Positions 1-8,169 of a stretch of DNA of 64,000 nucleotides are shown here, one piece after another (the stretch's first letter is position 1; each line of letters opens with the position of its first letter). The notes under the pieces were generated by a model. The model did not search any database. It was not told where the DNA came from and was given only the letters and a program-made list of their open reading frames with translations. A program made the position numbers and the translations under genes. Source of the stretch: Lysinimonas soli (lineage in GTDB: Bacteria > Actinomycetota > Actinomycetes > Actinomycetales > Microbacteriaceae); assembly GCF_042655435.1 (NCBI RefSeq), contig NZ_JBHSMG010000002.1, positions 682,001 through 746,000 of the forward strand, read 5' to 3'.

Positions 1-820
1 GGATCCCCGCCGCCGTCAACTGCAGGGCCAGCTTCTTGGCGTGGTGCTTGGTGCGCATGAACAGGATGCGGCGGCCGGTTCCCGACGCGAGCGTCTCGAT
101 CAGCTGCTTCTTGGTCTCGGCGTCGGCGGTGCCGAACACGTGGTGCGTCATCGCGGCGACCGGCGAGTTGGCCTCGTCGACCTCGTGCAGCTTCGGCGAG
201 TGCAGGAAGCGGGTGACCAGCTTGTCCACGCCGTTGTCGAGCGTCGCGCTGAACAGCAGGCGCTGGCCGTCGGCCGGGGTCGCGTTCATGATGCGGGTCA
301 CGCCGGGCAGGAAGCCGAGGTCGGCCATGTGGTCGGCCTCGTCGAGCACGGTGATCTCGACGGCGTCGAGGGTCACGAACTTCTGCTTCATGAGGTCTTC
401 GAGCCGCCCGGGGCAGGCGACGATGATGTCGACGCCGGCCTTGAGGGCCGTGACCTGGCGGTTCTGCGAGACGCCGCCGAAGATCGTGGTGGTGCGCAGC
501 CCGTAGGCCGCGGCGAGCGGCTCGAGCACCGCGTTGATCTGGGTGGCGAGTTCGCGGGTCGGGGCGAGCACGAGGCCGAGCGGGCGCCCGGGGCGACGGC
601 CGCCGCCGGCGAGGCGCGTGCCGAGCCGCGAGACCATCGGGATGGCGAAGGCGAGCGTCTTGCCGGATCCGGTCTTGCCGCGGCCGAGCACGTCGCGCCC
701 GGCGAGGGTGTCGGGCAGGGTGTCGACCTGGATCGGGAATGCGTCGGTCTTGCCGTCGGCGGCCAGGGCCTCGACGAGCGGGTACGGCACGCCGAGCGTG
801 CGGAAGGTGATGTCAGGCAT
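1..820 (-). CDS. DEAD-box ATP-dependent RNA helicase (3' end cut by window edge)
   Basis: RNA-dependent ATPase that unwinds RNA duplexes, probably in rRNA maturation or mRNA turnover. Reading the minus strand from the ATG at 820, the protein shows the family motifs in order: a Q-motif-like stretch near residues 24-33, motif I GRGKTGSGKT at 46-55, PTREL near 87-91, CPGR (usually TPGR) near 136-139, DEAD at 160-163 and SAT at 191-193. About 273 residues are visible; the rest of the second RecA domain and the tail lie beyond position 1. The family is clear, but the paralogue cannot be told from this part. Confidence 0.93.
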   Translation of the reverse strand, partial: MPDITFRTLGVPYPLVEALAADGKTDAFPIQVDTLPDTLAGRDVLGRGKTGSGKTLAFAIPMVSRLGTRLAGGGRRPGRPLGLVLAPTRELATQINAVLEPLAAAYGLRTTTIFGGVSQNRQVTALKAGVDIIVACPGRLEDLMKQKFVTLDAVEITVLDEADHMADLGFLPGVTRIMNATPADGQRLLFSATLDNGVDKLVTRFLHSPKLHEVDEANSPVAAMTHHVFGTADAETKKQLIETLASGTGRRILFMRTKHHAKKLALQLTAAGI

Positions 821-1084
821 GGGTGTCTGTGTCTTTCGGGATTCGACCCCCGGCACGCACGTCAGGCGTGCGGGACTACGAGGGTCTCAATGGCGAAGGT
901 GGCGATGGCCACATCCGTTCGCCGGAGAAGATTGTCAGCCGGGCCCGGTGCCGTTCCTGGGGGAACGAGCGGGCGGCGAGGGAAGCGTTCTACGACGCAA
1001 GAAGCGCGTGCCCTTTCGAGCACGGTGCGCTGCAAGTCATCCCAGGCTAGCAGACGCCGCGGTGCGAGCCCGGCACAGGGGGCG

Positions 1085-1699
1085 TCAGGAGACGCCGAAG
1101 TACCGCTCGCCCACCGGGATCTCGACGGCGACCGTGTTGCCCGCGGGAGCCAGCGGGCAGGCCCAGGCGGGGTCGTAGGCGCACGACGGGTTGTACGCGA
1201 AGTTGAAGTCGAGCACGAGCGTGTTCGCCTCCGGATCGGACCCGAGGTCGGCGCCCTTGATGGTGTCGATGAGGTAGCGGCCGCCCCCGTAGGTGCCGCC
1301 GGGGCGGCCCTTGAGCGCGTCCTTGACCGGCACGAAGATGCCGCCGCCATAGCTCGTGAGGCGCCACACGTCGAGCGAGCCGACCTCCGGGACGCGCACC
1401 TGCCCGATCCGCTCGAAGGGCACGAGGCCGTCGGTGCCGGTCTCGTAGTCGAAGCGTCCCTCCTCGGCAGGCTCGAGGTCGAGCTCGAAGCGCCACGCGG
1501 GGTCGTAGGCGGCGACCGGCAGTCCCGTGAAGCCGGGGCGGTCATCCGCCATCAGCGCGGATGCCGGGTGGTGCAGGAACAGCTCGTCGCGCACCGTGCG
1601 CCACCGGGTGTGGGCGGCCGCGGCATCCGGGGTCTCACGCACTTCGGCGTAGAGCGCGAACACGCGCCGGCGCCAGTCGGCGACATCGAGCGGGGTCAT
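1085..1699 (-). CDS. DUF1684 family protein
   Basis: Protein of 204 residues resembling the DUF1684 family. The conserved C-terminal half is present: an aromatic-rich core followed by NPSCAYDPAWACPLAP, an asparagine and a closing GERYFGVS segment. The biochemical role of the family is not established. The gene stands alone. The ATG at 1699 follows a TAGCCT hexamer (1711-1706, minus strand) by six bases, so the transcript is probably leaderless; no Shine-Dalgarno sequence is seen. Confidence 0.85.
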   Translation of the reverse strand: MTPLDVADWRRRVFALYAEVRETPDAAAAHTRWRTVRDELFLHHPASALMADDRPGFTGLPVAAYDPAWRFELDLEPAEEGRFDYETGTDGLVPFERIGQVRVPEVGSLDVWRLTSYGGGIFVPVKDALKGRPGGTYGGGRYLIDTIKGADLGSDPEANTLVLDFNFAYNPSCAYDPAWACPLAPAGNTVAVEIPVGERYFGVS

Positions 1700-1766
1700 G
1701 GCGACAGGCTAACCCGAGGGACCTCCGGCCCTGTCGCTCGCCCGTGCGGGCGACTGCACTCGGTGC

Positions 1767-2381
1767 ATGGAGAAACCGGTCAAGCTGGATGTCAAGGCCG
1801 ACCACGAGCTGTACCGCCCGCCCGCCGATCGCTTCGTCGAGGTCGACGTGCCCGAGATGCCGTTCCTGATGTACCACGGGCAGGGATCGCCCGAGGGCGA
1901 AGGATTCCAGGCCGCGATCGGCGCGCTGTACTCGATGAGCTACGGGGTCAAGTTCGCCAGCAAGAGCCGCTTGGGCCGGGACTACGTCGTGCCGCCGCTC
2001 GAAGCCCTCTGGTGGACCGACGACCCGCAGGACTTCGCCCGCACCTCGCCGGAGCAATGGCGGTGGACGGCCATGATCCGGCTGCCGGACTGGATCGACG
2101 AGGCCTTCGTCGAGCAGTGCCGGGCCGAGGCGGTCGCCAAGTCGCCGCTCGCGGCCGAGGTGCGGTTCGAGCGCTGGACCGAGGGACGCAGCGTGCAGAT
2201 CCTGCACCTCGGCAGCTATGCGGATGAGGCCCCGACGATCGCGCGACTGCACCAGGAATACCTGCCGCAGCACGGTCTCGTCGAGAACGGGCATCACCAC
2301 GAGATCTACCTCGGGGATCCGCGCCACTCGGCCCCCGAGCGCCTGCGCACCGTGCTCCGGCAGCCCGTGCGTCCGGCCTGA
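1767..2381 (+). CDS. GyrI-like small-molecule-binding domain protein
   Basis: Protein of 204 residues that looks like a stand-alone GyrI-like (SOUL/effector-binding) domain. The N-terminal RPPADRFVEVDVPEMPFLMY stretch and the later VQILHLGSYADEAPTI and HGLVENGHHHEIYLGDPR segments are typical of the family. Such domains bind small organic ligands, and in some cases hydrolyse or sequester them. No DNA-binding domain is fused to it, so it is unlikely to be a regulator by itself. It is divergent from the DUF1684 gene across a short gap. Confidence 0.8.
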   Translation: MEKPVKLDVKADHELYRPPADRFVEVDVPEMPFLMYHGQGSPEGEGFQAAIGALYSMSYGVKFASKSRLGRDYVVPPLEALWWTDDPQDFARTSPEQWRWTAMIRLPDWIDEAFVEQCRAEAVAKSPLAAEVRFERWTEGRSVQILHLGSYADEAPTIARLHQEYLPQHGLVENGHHHEIYLGDPRHSAPERLRTVLRQPVRPA

Positions 2382-2386
2382 GCGGG

Positions 2387-2872
2387 TCAGTCCGTCGAGA
2401 ACCGGCGCGCGAAGCCCGGGGCGAAGCGCCGCAACCGGGCGGCGCGCCACTGCCAGAACAGCCACACGCCGACCCAGACCAGCGGCGTCGCCGCGCCGGC
2501 CGAGAAGTCCACGCGGTCCCGCAACAGCGTGCCACCCCCGGCCGCCGGCGCGACCGCCATGCGGTGCCGCCAGCGGGTGACGACGGCGAGCGGGCCGGCG
2601 GTCGCGCCGCCGCTGTCCTCGAAGATGCGCACGGCACCCGTGGTGCGGAAGTTCAGCGCGATCCGCTGCGTGCCGAGCGGGAAGATGCCGTACAGGGCGT
2701 GCGCCACGACCTCGAACTCCGCCTCGTCCCAGCGCTCCGGGAACGGCGTCACCCCGAGCGGCTCGAACTCGACCAGGGGATACGCCACGTCGCGGAACAC
2801 CTCGGGCGAGCGGATCGCCGCCCAGGCCGCATCGGGCGGGCAATCGAGCACGAGCTTGAGTTGGACGTGCAT
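2387..2872 (-). CDS. SRPBCC-like (polyketide-cyclase fold) protein
   Basis: Protein of 161 residues. The start MHVQLKL, the following CPPDAAWAAIRSPEVFRDVAYP and the C-terminal TRWRHRMAVAP plus RDRVDFSAG strands suggest a START/SRPBCC lipid- or hydrophobic-ligand-binding fold. A hydrophobic WVGVWLFWQWR segment near the C-terminus may contact membrane. ATG 2872 is preferred over a longer reading frame that would run through the divergent EVE gene. Its 3' end lies five bases from the end of the convergent GyrI-like gene. The ligand is unknown. Confidence 0.72.
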   Translation of the reverse strand: MHVQLKLVLDCPPDAAWAAIRSPEVFRDVAYPLVEFEPLGVTPFPERWDEAEFEVVAHALYGIFPLGTQRIALNFRTTGAVRIFEDSGGATAGPLAVVTRWRHRMAVAPAAGGGTLLRDRVDFSAGAATPLVWVGVWLFWQWRAARLRRFAPGFARRFSTD

Positions 2873-2899
2873 GTCCCCAGTCTGCGGCATCCTGCTGGC

Positions 2900-3379
2900 A
2901 TGGACTACTGGATGGGGGTCGTGCACCGCGACCATGCCCTGCGGGGCGTCGCGCAGGGGATCGCGCAGACCAACCACGGGGCGAGGTTCGGCGTCGCGCG
3001 AATGCAGCCGGGCGACGGCTTCGTCTACTACTCGCCGAAAGACGTCTACCCCGACGGGCACTCGCTGCGCGAGTTCACCGCGATCGGTGTCGTCGCACCG
3101 GGCGAGGTCTGGCAGGCCGAGCAGGGTGAGTTCCGGCCATGGCGTCGCAAGGTCGACTGGGACGAGTCGGCGACGCCGACCCCCATCACGCCGCTGCTCG
3201 ACGTGCTCGAGTTGACCCGTGGCGTCCGCAACTGGGGGCTGCAGTTGCAGAAGGGCCACCTGTCGCTGTCCGAGCACGACTTCTGGCTGATCGCGCACGA
3301 GATGAACGCGGAGGCGGTGCTGTCGACGCGGCACGGCAGCGCGCGCGAGTCCGGCAGTTCACGCGGGTCGGTAGCCTGA
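2900..3379 (+). CDS. EVE domain-containing protein
   Basis: Protein of 159 residues beginning MDYWMGVVHRDHA with QPGDGFVYYSPK in the first half, the pattern of EVE-domain proteins. EVE belongs to the PUA-like superfamily and is thought to bind modified nucleobases in DNA or RNA. Here it is a single-domain protein with no restriction or helicase partner, so a defence role cannot be claimed. It is divergent from the SRPBCC-like gene with only 27 bp between start codons. The ATG at 2900 is chosen because upstream in-frame codons overlap the opposite gene. Confidence 0.85.
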   Translation: MDYWMGVVHRDHALRGVAQGIAQTNHGARFGVARMQPGDGFVYYSPKDVYPDGHSLREFTAIGVVAPGEVWQAEQGEFRPWRRKVDWDESATPTPITPLLDVLELTRGVRNWGLQLQKGHLSLSEHDFWLIAHEMNAEAVLSTRHGSARESGSSRGSVA

Positions 3380-3383
3380 CGGG

Positions 3384-3854
3384 GTGAGCGATCCGCACGG
3401 CCAGAGCAGCTACCAGGTGCGATTCGACTGGGGGGCGGCCGGCGCCGCGACGATCGGTCCGGGCGCGCACGCCGTGGTCTGGGTGGATCAATTGACGGGC
3501 TCCGGCAGCCCCGAGCCCCGGCCCGGTGGGGAGCACGTGATGACGGCGACCCTCGAGACGGCTCCGGATGTCGCGGCACACGCCCTCGCGCGCCAGACCG
3601 AACTCGGCGGTCGCTTCACGATCGCGGTGGTGGCCGCCGGAGCGACCCGACCCGATGGCACGCTCCGGTTCGCCGTCGAAGACCTGCTGGCGGCCGGCGC
3701 GATCATCGAGGCCCTGGCCGCGGTCGGCATCGATCACCAGTCCCCCGAGGCCGCCGCCGCGGCATCCGCGTACTCCGGTCTCAAGAACGCGACCCGCCAC
3801 CTGATCTCGGCGTCCGCGAGTTCCCGGGAGGCCCGGGAATCCTCGCCGGCCTGA
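3384..3854 (+). CDS. ComB-like (2-phosphosulfolactate phosphatase family) protein, short form
   Basis: Protein of 156 residues resembling the ComB family: YQVRFDWGAAGA at the N-terminus, AHAVVWVDQL, and a C-terminal DGTLRFAVEDLLAAGAIIEAL helix followed by SPEAAAAASAY. ComB proper removes phosphate from 2-phosphosulfolactate in coenzyme M synthesis and is about 240 residues long. This protein is much shorter and no coenzyme M genes lie nearby, so the annotated reaction is doubtful. Its GTG start at 3384 follows TAGCCT (3372-3377) by six bases, which suggests leaderless translation. It follows the EVE gene by four bases. Confidence 0.7.
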   Translation: MSDPHGQSSYQVRFDWGAAGAATIGPGAHAVVWVDQLTGSGSPEPRPGGEHVMTATLETAPDVAAHALARQTELGGRFTIAVVAAGATRPDGTLRFAVEDLLAAGAIIEALAAVGIDHQSPEAAAAASAYSGLKNATRHLISASASSREARESSPA

Positions 3855-3892
3855 TCCGGTTACCCCCGCAGGACCACATTCAGGAGGATGTC

Positions 3893-4201
3893 ATGCCCCA
3901 GGCAGTGCTCAACGGAACCGTCATCGCCGATGCGCCCGAGTCGGAGGTGCTCCACATCGAAGGCAACGTCTACTTCCCGCCGTCGAGCGTGAAGAGCGAA
4001 TACCTGCAGGAGAGCCCGACCCCTTACACCTGCCCGTGGAAGGGCGAGTGCCAGTACTTCTCGGTGAAGGACCCGACCTCGGGCGACCTGCTGCAGGATC
4101 GCGCCTGGAGCTACCCGACCCCGTATCCGACCGCGTTCGAGCGGGTCGGCGCCGACTTCAGCAACTACGTGGCGTTCTGGAAGGACGTGCAGGTCAGCTA
4201 G
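3893..4201 (+). CDS. DUF427 domain-containing protein
   Basis: Protein of 102 residues with the full DUF427 pattern: VLNGTVIADAPESEVLHIEGNVYFPPSSV, then TPYTCPWKGECQYF and a C-terminal NYVAFWKDVQV. The conserved Cys-Pro-Trp-Lys-Gly segment is intact. These small beta-rich proteins are widespread in actinobacteria; their function is unknown. A good ribosome site (AGGAGG at 3883-3888) precedes the ATG. Confidence 0.9.
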   Translation: MPQAVLNGTVIADAPESEVLHIEGNVYFPPSSVKSEYLQESPTPYTCPWKGECQYFSVKDPTSGDLLQDRAWSYPTPYPTAFERVGADFSNYVAFWKDVQVS

Positions 4202-4208
4202 GCGAGCT

Positions 4209-4309
4209 CGGGACGGTCGGGAACCGGCGCCGGGACGGCGTCGGCGCCGGTCCGCGGGACGGTTGAGACCGACGCCGGGACGGCGTCGGCGCCGGCCTGC
4301 GGGACGGTC
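4209..4309. repeat. GC-rich tandem repeat, period about 45 bp
   Basis: Two copies of a 37-bp unit at 4228-4264 and 4273-4309, sharing an exact 23-bp core, with a third partial copy of the unit's end at 4209-4225. Each core carries GGCGCC at both ends and can fold back on itself. It lies in the gap between convergent genes. Confidence 0.85.
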
Positions 4310-4324
4310 AGAAATGACCGTCCC
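4301..4324. terminator. Hairpin at convergent gene ends
   Basis: Perfect 10-bp inverted repeat (4301-4310 with 4315-4324) around a GAAA loop, overlapping the stop codon of the CGNR gene and adjoining the tandem repeat. It could stop transcription from either side. There is no T run. Confidence 0.5.
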
Positions 4325-4868
4325 TCTCAGCAAGGCCGGCGCGCTCGCGATAGGCCCGTACCTTGGCGCGGTTGCCGCAGCGCTGCATCGAGCACCAACG
4401 CCGGTTGATGGTGCGGGACTCGTCGTGGAACACGCGACGGCAGTCCGCGGCGGCGCAGCGGCGCAGGCGCCCCGAGCCGGTGTCGGCGAATACGGCGACC
4501 GCATCCCGAGCCAGCGAGGAGAGCGCTTGGGCGACCCGGATTCGGGCGGCGCCCGCGTGCCGACGACCACCCGGGAGCGCGGGCGGGACGTCGGGGGTCG
4601 CGGCGAACAGGTTGACCGTGTCGACGTCGTCGGGGTCGGCCCGATCGCCATCGGCGGCTGCCACGGCCATGCGGCCGATCGCGTCGCGCAGGGAGCGCGC
4701 GTCGACGAGTTCGCGTTCCCCGACCTCGGCCGGGTCGAGCCGCGGAAAGCGGGTGCACAGCCAGCCCGCGAGGTCGGCATCCGGTCCGGTCGTGAAGTCG
4801 AGGCAGTCGGCGCCGGCGTCGAAGAGCCATCGCGTGCCATCGGTCTCGAGCCAACGCCCGGCGCTCAC
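4308..4868 (-). CDS. CGNR zinc finger (ABATE domain) transcriptional regulator
   Basis: Protein of 186 residues, probably a DNA-binding regulator. It has an N-terminal ABATE-like domain (DFTTGPDADLAGWL, then a helical region with AVAAADGD) and a C-terminal CGNR zinc finger with CAAADCRRVFHDES followed by RRWCSMQRCGNRAKVRAYRER. All four zinc-binding cysteines are visible. The target is unknown. The start is GTG at 4868, with a GGAG a few bases upstream. The stop codon lies inside the hairpin at 4301-4324. Confidence 0.88.
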   Translation of the reverse strand: MSAGRWLETDGTRWLFDAGADCLDFTTGPDADLAGWLCTRFPRLDPAEVGERELVDARSLRDAIGRMAVAAADGDRADPDDVDTVNLFAATPDVPPALPGGRRHAGAARIRVAQALSSLARDAVAVFADTGSGRLRRCAAADCRRVFHDESRTINRRWCSMQRCGNRAKVRAYRERAGLAERDGHF

Positions 4869-4914
4869 CGGAGGGCTCCGCTCGACTCCGCGGTCATGTA
4901 ACTAGTCTGACCGG

Positions 4915-5403
4915 TTACCGATCGGTCGCGGGGCGACTCGCCGCGGACCGCACCTCGCGGTACTCCCAGGCGACCCGGTAGAGCGGATCGAATCGACGGG
5001 AGCATCTCGCGCAGGACAGGGCGCGGGTGGGCTTGCGGTAGCGGAAGTGCACATGCCCGTTGGGGCAGGTGCCGACCCAGGGCGCGAGCTCGTCGGCGAT
5101 CGCGCCGCCGTGCAGCCGCTTGCCCTCGTAGCCGAGCTCGGCGGCGACGGCCTTCCACTTCGGCCCGTGCCCGGCCCTCGGGCCGGCGATGGCGTGCGCG
5201 ACCTCGTGCAGCAGCACCTGGTGGATCTCGTCGTCGTCGTAGCGCGCGGCCAGGTGACGCGAGACGGTGATGCGGTGGGTCGCGTACGAGCACAGCCCGG
5301 CCCGCGTCGTGGCGCGATCGAAGCCGAACGACCAGACCGTCGGGTCGAGGTGCAGGGCGATCAGGGCATCCGCCCAACGTCGCACGCGATCCAGATCCGC
5401 CAT
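4915..5403 (-). CDS. SprT-like zinc metallopeptidase domain protein
   Basis: Protein of 162 residues with an SprT-like fold: residues 1-30 form the N-terminal helix, HEVAH at 66-70 is the zinc site with the glutamate base, and a C-terminal zinc-ribbon-like part holds CPNGH and CARC. SprT-family proteins resemble the protease domain of Spartan, which cleaves DNA-protein crosslinks; a bacterial substrate has not been firmly shown. ATG 5403 follows TAGCGT (minus strand, 5416-5411) by seven bases, which suggests a leaderless transcript. The CGNR gene lies 46 bases downstream on the same strand. Confidence 0.87.
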   Translation of the reverse strand: MADLDRVRRWADALIALHLDPTVWSFGFDRATTRAGLCSYATHRITVSRHLAARYDDDEIHQVLLHEVAHAIAGPRAGHGPKWKAVAAELGYEGKRLHGGAIADELAPWVGTCPNGHVHFRYRKPTRALSCARCSRRFDPLYRVAWEYREVRSAASRPATDR

Positions 5404-5413
5404 GATTTCGACG

Positions 5414-6301
5414 CTACTCGCGCCCGCCGTCGCTCGACCGGGAATCGCCGGGGCGCAGTTGGAACACGCCGCGGTTCGGGGGTGGGGAGGGGAGGGCGGT
5501 CTGGTCGGTGACGACCGGGGCGCCCGCGATCCAGTCGCGCAGCTCACGGCCGTGGACGAGCGTCGACGGATGCGGCCCGCGGGCGAGCAGCCGCGGCATC
5601 CATTCCAGAGGAAGAGGGCTGCGCGACGCGACGAGCACGAAGTTGCCGAACCGCCGCCCGCGCAGCACCTGCGGTTCGGCCAGCACCGCGACGTCGTCGA
5701 AGACCAGCTCGAGTGTCGCCCCCTGGCCGCGGGCGAAGGCCGCCCCCGAGCCGTCGGCCACGTTCACCAGCAGCACGCCGTCGGGCGCGAGGAACGCCGC
5801 GCACTCGCGATAGAACTCGACGCTCGTGACGTGGGCCGGTATGCGCGCCCCGCCGAACACATCGACGATCAGCACGTCGACGGTGCCCTTCAGCCCCGCG
5901 GGCAGTTTGGCGAGGGTCTCGCGTGCGTCGCCGTAGCGCACCCGGATCGACGCGCCGCGGGGGAGCGGAAGCTCGCGCCGCACCAGCTCGACCAGCTGCG
6001 GCTCGAGCTCGAGCACCTGCTGGCGCGATCCCGGGCGGGTCGCCTCGATGTAGCGCGGCAGGGTCAGGGCGCCCGCCCCCAGGTGCAGGGCCGTGATCGG
6101 CTCGCCCGGCGCACCGAGCTGATCGATCACGTGGCCCATGCGGCGCACGTACTCGAAGAACAGCTCGCTCGGGTCGCCGAGGTTGACGTGCGATTGCGGG
6201 GTGCCGTCGACCACCAGTTCGTAGGCGCCGGGCACCCAGCGATCGGCGCGGATCTCGGCATGGAATCCGCTCGCGAGAGTCGCCGACGGGTCGTGGTCCA
6301 C
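5414..6301 (-). CDS. Spermidine synthase-like methyltransferase-fold protein
   Basis: Protein of 295 residues with a Rossmann fold of the polyamine synthase type: ALHLGAGALTLPRYI near residue 70 is the glycine-rich nucleotide loop, VLELEPQLVELVRRELP the acidic second strand, YGDAR the next motif, and VDVLIVDVFGGARIPAHVTS the region where true spermidine synthases carry catalytic aspartates. No membrane segment is present, unlike the fused MFS/spermidine synthase proteins. Activity as an aminopropyltransferase is plausible but not proven. Start chosen: GTG 6301, with AGGAGG about 18 bases upstream on the minus strand. Longer readings run into the divergent gene. Confidence 0.8.
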   Translation of the reverse strand: MDHDPSATLASGFHAEIRADRWVPGAYELVVDGTPQSHVNLGDPSELFFEYVRRMGHVIDQLGAPGEPITALHLGAGALTLPRYIEATRPGSRQQVLELEPQLVELVRRELPLPRGASIRVRYGDARETLAKLPAGLKGTVDVLIVDVFGGARIPAHVTSVEFYRECAAFLAPDGVLLVNVADGSGAAFARGQGATLELVFDDVAVLAEPQVLRGRRFGNFVLVASRSPLPLEWMPRLLARGPHPSTLVHGRELRDWIAGAPVVTDQTALPSPPPNRGVFQLRPGDSRSSDGGRE

Positions 6302-6422
6302 GGTTCGATCATCGCAGTTCCTCCTGGGCGACCGCGGCGGCATCCGGATCTCCACCCGGGCTCCCGCCCGGCTCCACCCCACGGTGGTGGTCGCGTCGGC
6401 GCCCGCCGGACAGGCTCGAGGC

Positions 6423-6995
6423 ATGAACGCAAGCACTCTCGTCAACATCCTGATCGGACTGGCGATTCTGGTCTGGATCGGCTACCGGCAACTGAACTGG
6501 ACGGCCGTGGCGCCGGACCGCATGCTGCGCCTGCCGGCGATCCTCGCCATCATCGGGGTCGGGCTGCTGGTGCAGAACGCCTCGGGCATCCAGGTGAGCG
6601 GAACGGATCTGGCCGTCCTCGGGGTCGAGGCCGTCATCTCGGGGGCGATCGGGGCCGTCATGGGCCTGCTCGCGCACTTCCGGCCGATGTCCCCGGCGGC
6701 GGTGACCGCCTACCTGGCCCGCGACTCCGGCCGCCGCCGTCCCGGCATCCCCCCGACGCTCGAGACCCGCAACGGCTGGTTCGGTATGGCGCTGTGGCTC
6801 GTGCTCATCGCCGTCCGCATCGGCGGCGAGGTCTGGGCGCACGAGACGCATTCGCAGCTGCTGATGTCGACCGGTGTGATCCTGCTGACCGTCGCCCTCA
6901 ACCGGCTGGTCCGGATCGCGGTCATCCTGAATCGCGCCACGCACGTCGCGCCCGTGGCGTCGACGGTCGCGACCGGGACCGGTGCCGCAGCATGA
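6423..6995 (+). CDS. Integral membrane protein, function unknown
   Basis: Protein of 190 residues with about four or five hydrophobic segments: residues 5-20, 35-52, 58-80, 118-135 and 145-165. A cytosolic loop contains SGRRRPGIPPTLETRN. No enzymatic motif was recognised. It may resemble the CcdC/DUF1453 type of small membrane protein, but this is a guess from topology. It ends eight bases before the histidine kinase start, so it may be co-transcribed with the two-component pair and could feed into its sensing. Confidence 0.7.
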   Translation: MNASTLVNILIGLAILVWIGYRQLNWTAVAPDRMLRLPAILAIIGVGLLVQNASGIQVSGTDLAVLGVEAVISGAIGAVMGLLAHFRPMSPAAVTAYLARDSGRRRPGIPPTLETRNGWFGMALWLVLIAVRIGGEVWAHETHSQLLMSTGVILLTVALNRLVRIAVILNRATHVAPVASTVATGTGAAA

Positions 6996-7002
6996 TGGAC
7001 CG

Positions 7003-8169
7003 GTGACCGATCGCGAGCCGACCCTCCCGGCCGAGCCGGGGCGGGGTCGGCTCAGTCGGCTGCTGAACATCGCGGGCGTCGTGCTCGTCGGCTCGCTGCT
7101 GGTGCGCCAGGGGCTGCTCGCTCTTCCGCTCTGGATCGTGATCGTCACCGGAGTGGCCCTGTTCGGTTGGCTGCTGCGCGAACTGCTGCCGTTCCGTCCG
7201 TGGTGGAGCGCGATCCCGCTCCTGGTCGCCGTCGCGGCCGCGGCCACGATCGCCGTGCCGACCAATGTGCTCGGGGTGGTGCCGGGCGTCGTCTGCCTCG
7301 CGGGGCTCATCGCGTCCGAGTCGCGGCCGCTCTGGCTCGGGATCGCCGCCGCGGCCGCCGCCTTCCTCCTGTTCCTGGCCGTCGCCGCGGTTCTCGATGC
7401 CGGGCCCGGAGTGCTGATCGGCGTGTCCGCGAGTCTCGTGGTCGCGGTGCTCGCGGGGATCAGCCGACGCCAGTTCCGGGTCGCGGCGGCGCGGGATCGC
7501 GAGCTCCTCGCCGAGCGAGCCCGCCTGGGGGAGGAACGCGCCCACACCGCCGCACTCGCCGAGCGCTCGCGGATCGCCCGCGACATCCACGATGTGCTCG
7601 CGCACAGCCTGGGCGGTCTGGTGATCCAGCTGGACGCGATCGACGCACTGCTCGAGTCGGGTCGGGCGGCCGACGCGCACCGACGGGTGGTGGCGGCGCG
7701 GGCGCTCGCGGCGTCCGGTCTCGAGGAGGCGCGGCGGGCGGTCGACGCGCTCCGGGATCCCGAGGCCTCCGCCGATCTGGCCGGGTCGATCGCCGCCCTC
7801 GTCGCCACGCATCGTTCGCTCGGAGGCGTTGCCGAGCTGCGCGAGAGCGGCGAGCCGGGCCCCCTCGACGACGCCGCGGCGGGGGCGCTGCGGCGGGCGG
7901 CGCAGGAGCTGCTGAGCAACGCCCGGCGTCACTCGCCCGGTCAGCCGACGACCCTCGCGCTCGCCTGGGGGCCGGATGCCGCGAGCCTCACCGCGTCGAC
8001 GCCTCTCCTGCGGAGCACGCCCGCGTCGGGGTCGGGGTCGGGAGCGTTGCCGGGCGGCGGCGGTCACGGACTGCTCGGACTCCGCGAGCGGGTGCAGGCG
8101 CTGGGCGGCGTCGCGGACTGGGGCGCCGAGGGCGGGGTCTTCGTCGTGCGGGCGGAGGTGCCGCGATGA
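7003..8169 (+). CDS. NarL-type sensor histidine kinase (HisKA_3)
   Basis: Membrane sensor kinase of 388 residues. Residues about 23-152 hold five or six membrane segments with little extracellular sequence, so it probably senses within or at the membrane. A coiled linker follows, then the HisKA_3 dimerisation domain ERSRIARDIHDVLAHSLGG with phospho-accepting His196. The ATPase domain has an N-box-like AAQELLSNARRHS and a final GGHGLLGLRERV. The usual DxGxG between them is replaced by a Ser/Gly-rich stretch, as in some actinobacterial NarL kinases. Start is GTG 7003; an in-frame GTG at 6982 would overlap the preceding gene. Its stop overlaps the regulator start (ATGA). Confidence 0.9.
   Translation: MTDREPTLPAEPGRGRLSRLLNIAGVVLVGSLLVRQGLLALPLWIVIVTGVALFGWLLRELLPFRPWWSAIPLLVAVAAAATIAVPTNVLGVVPGVVCLAGLIASESRPLWLGIAAAAAAFLLFLAVAAVLDAGPGVLIGVSASLVVAVLAGISRRQFRVAAARDRELLAERARLGEERAHTAALAERSRIARDIHDVLAHSLGGLVIQLDAIDALLESGRAADAHRRVVAARALAASGLEEARRAVDALRDPEASADLAGSIAALVATHRSLGGVAELRESGEPGPLDDAAAGALRRAAQELLSNARRHSPGQPTTLALAWGPDAASLTASTPLLRSTPASGSGSGALPGGGGHGLLGLRERVQALGGVADWGAEGGVFVVRAEVPR

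Noticed and set aside
2900..3379. EVE gene as part of a defence island
   Set aside because: Neighbours are ordinary small proteins; no restriction, helicase or nuclease genes are near.
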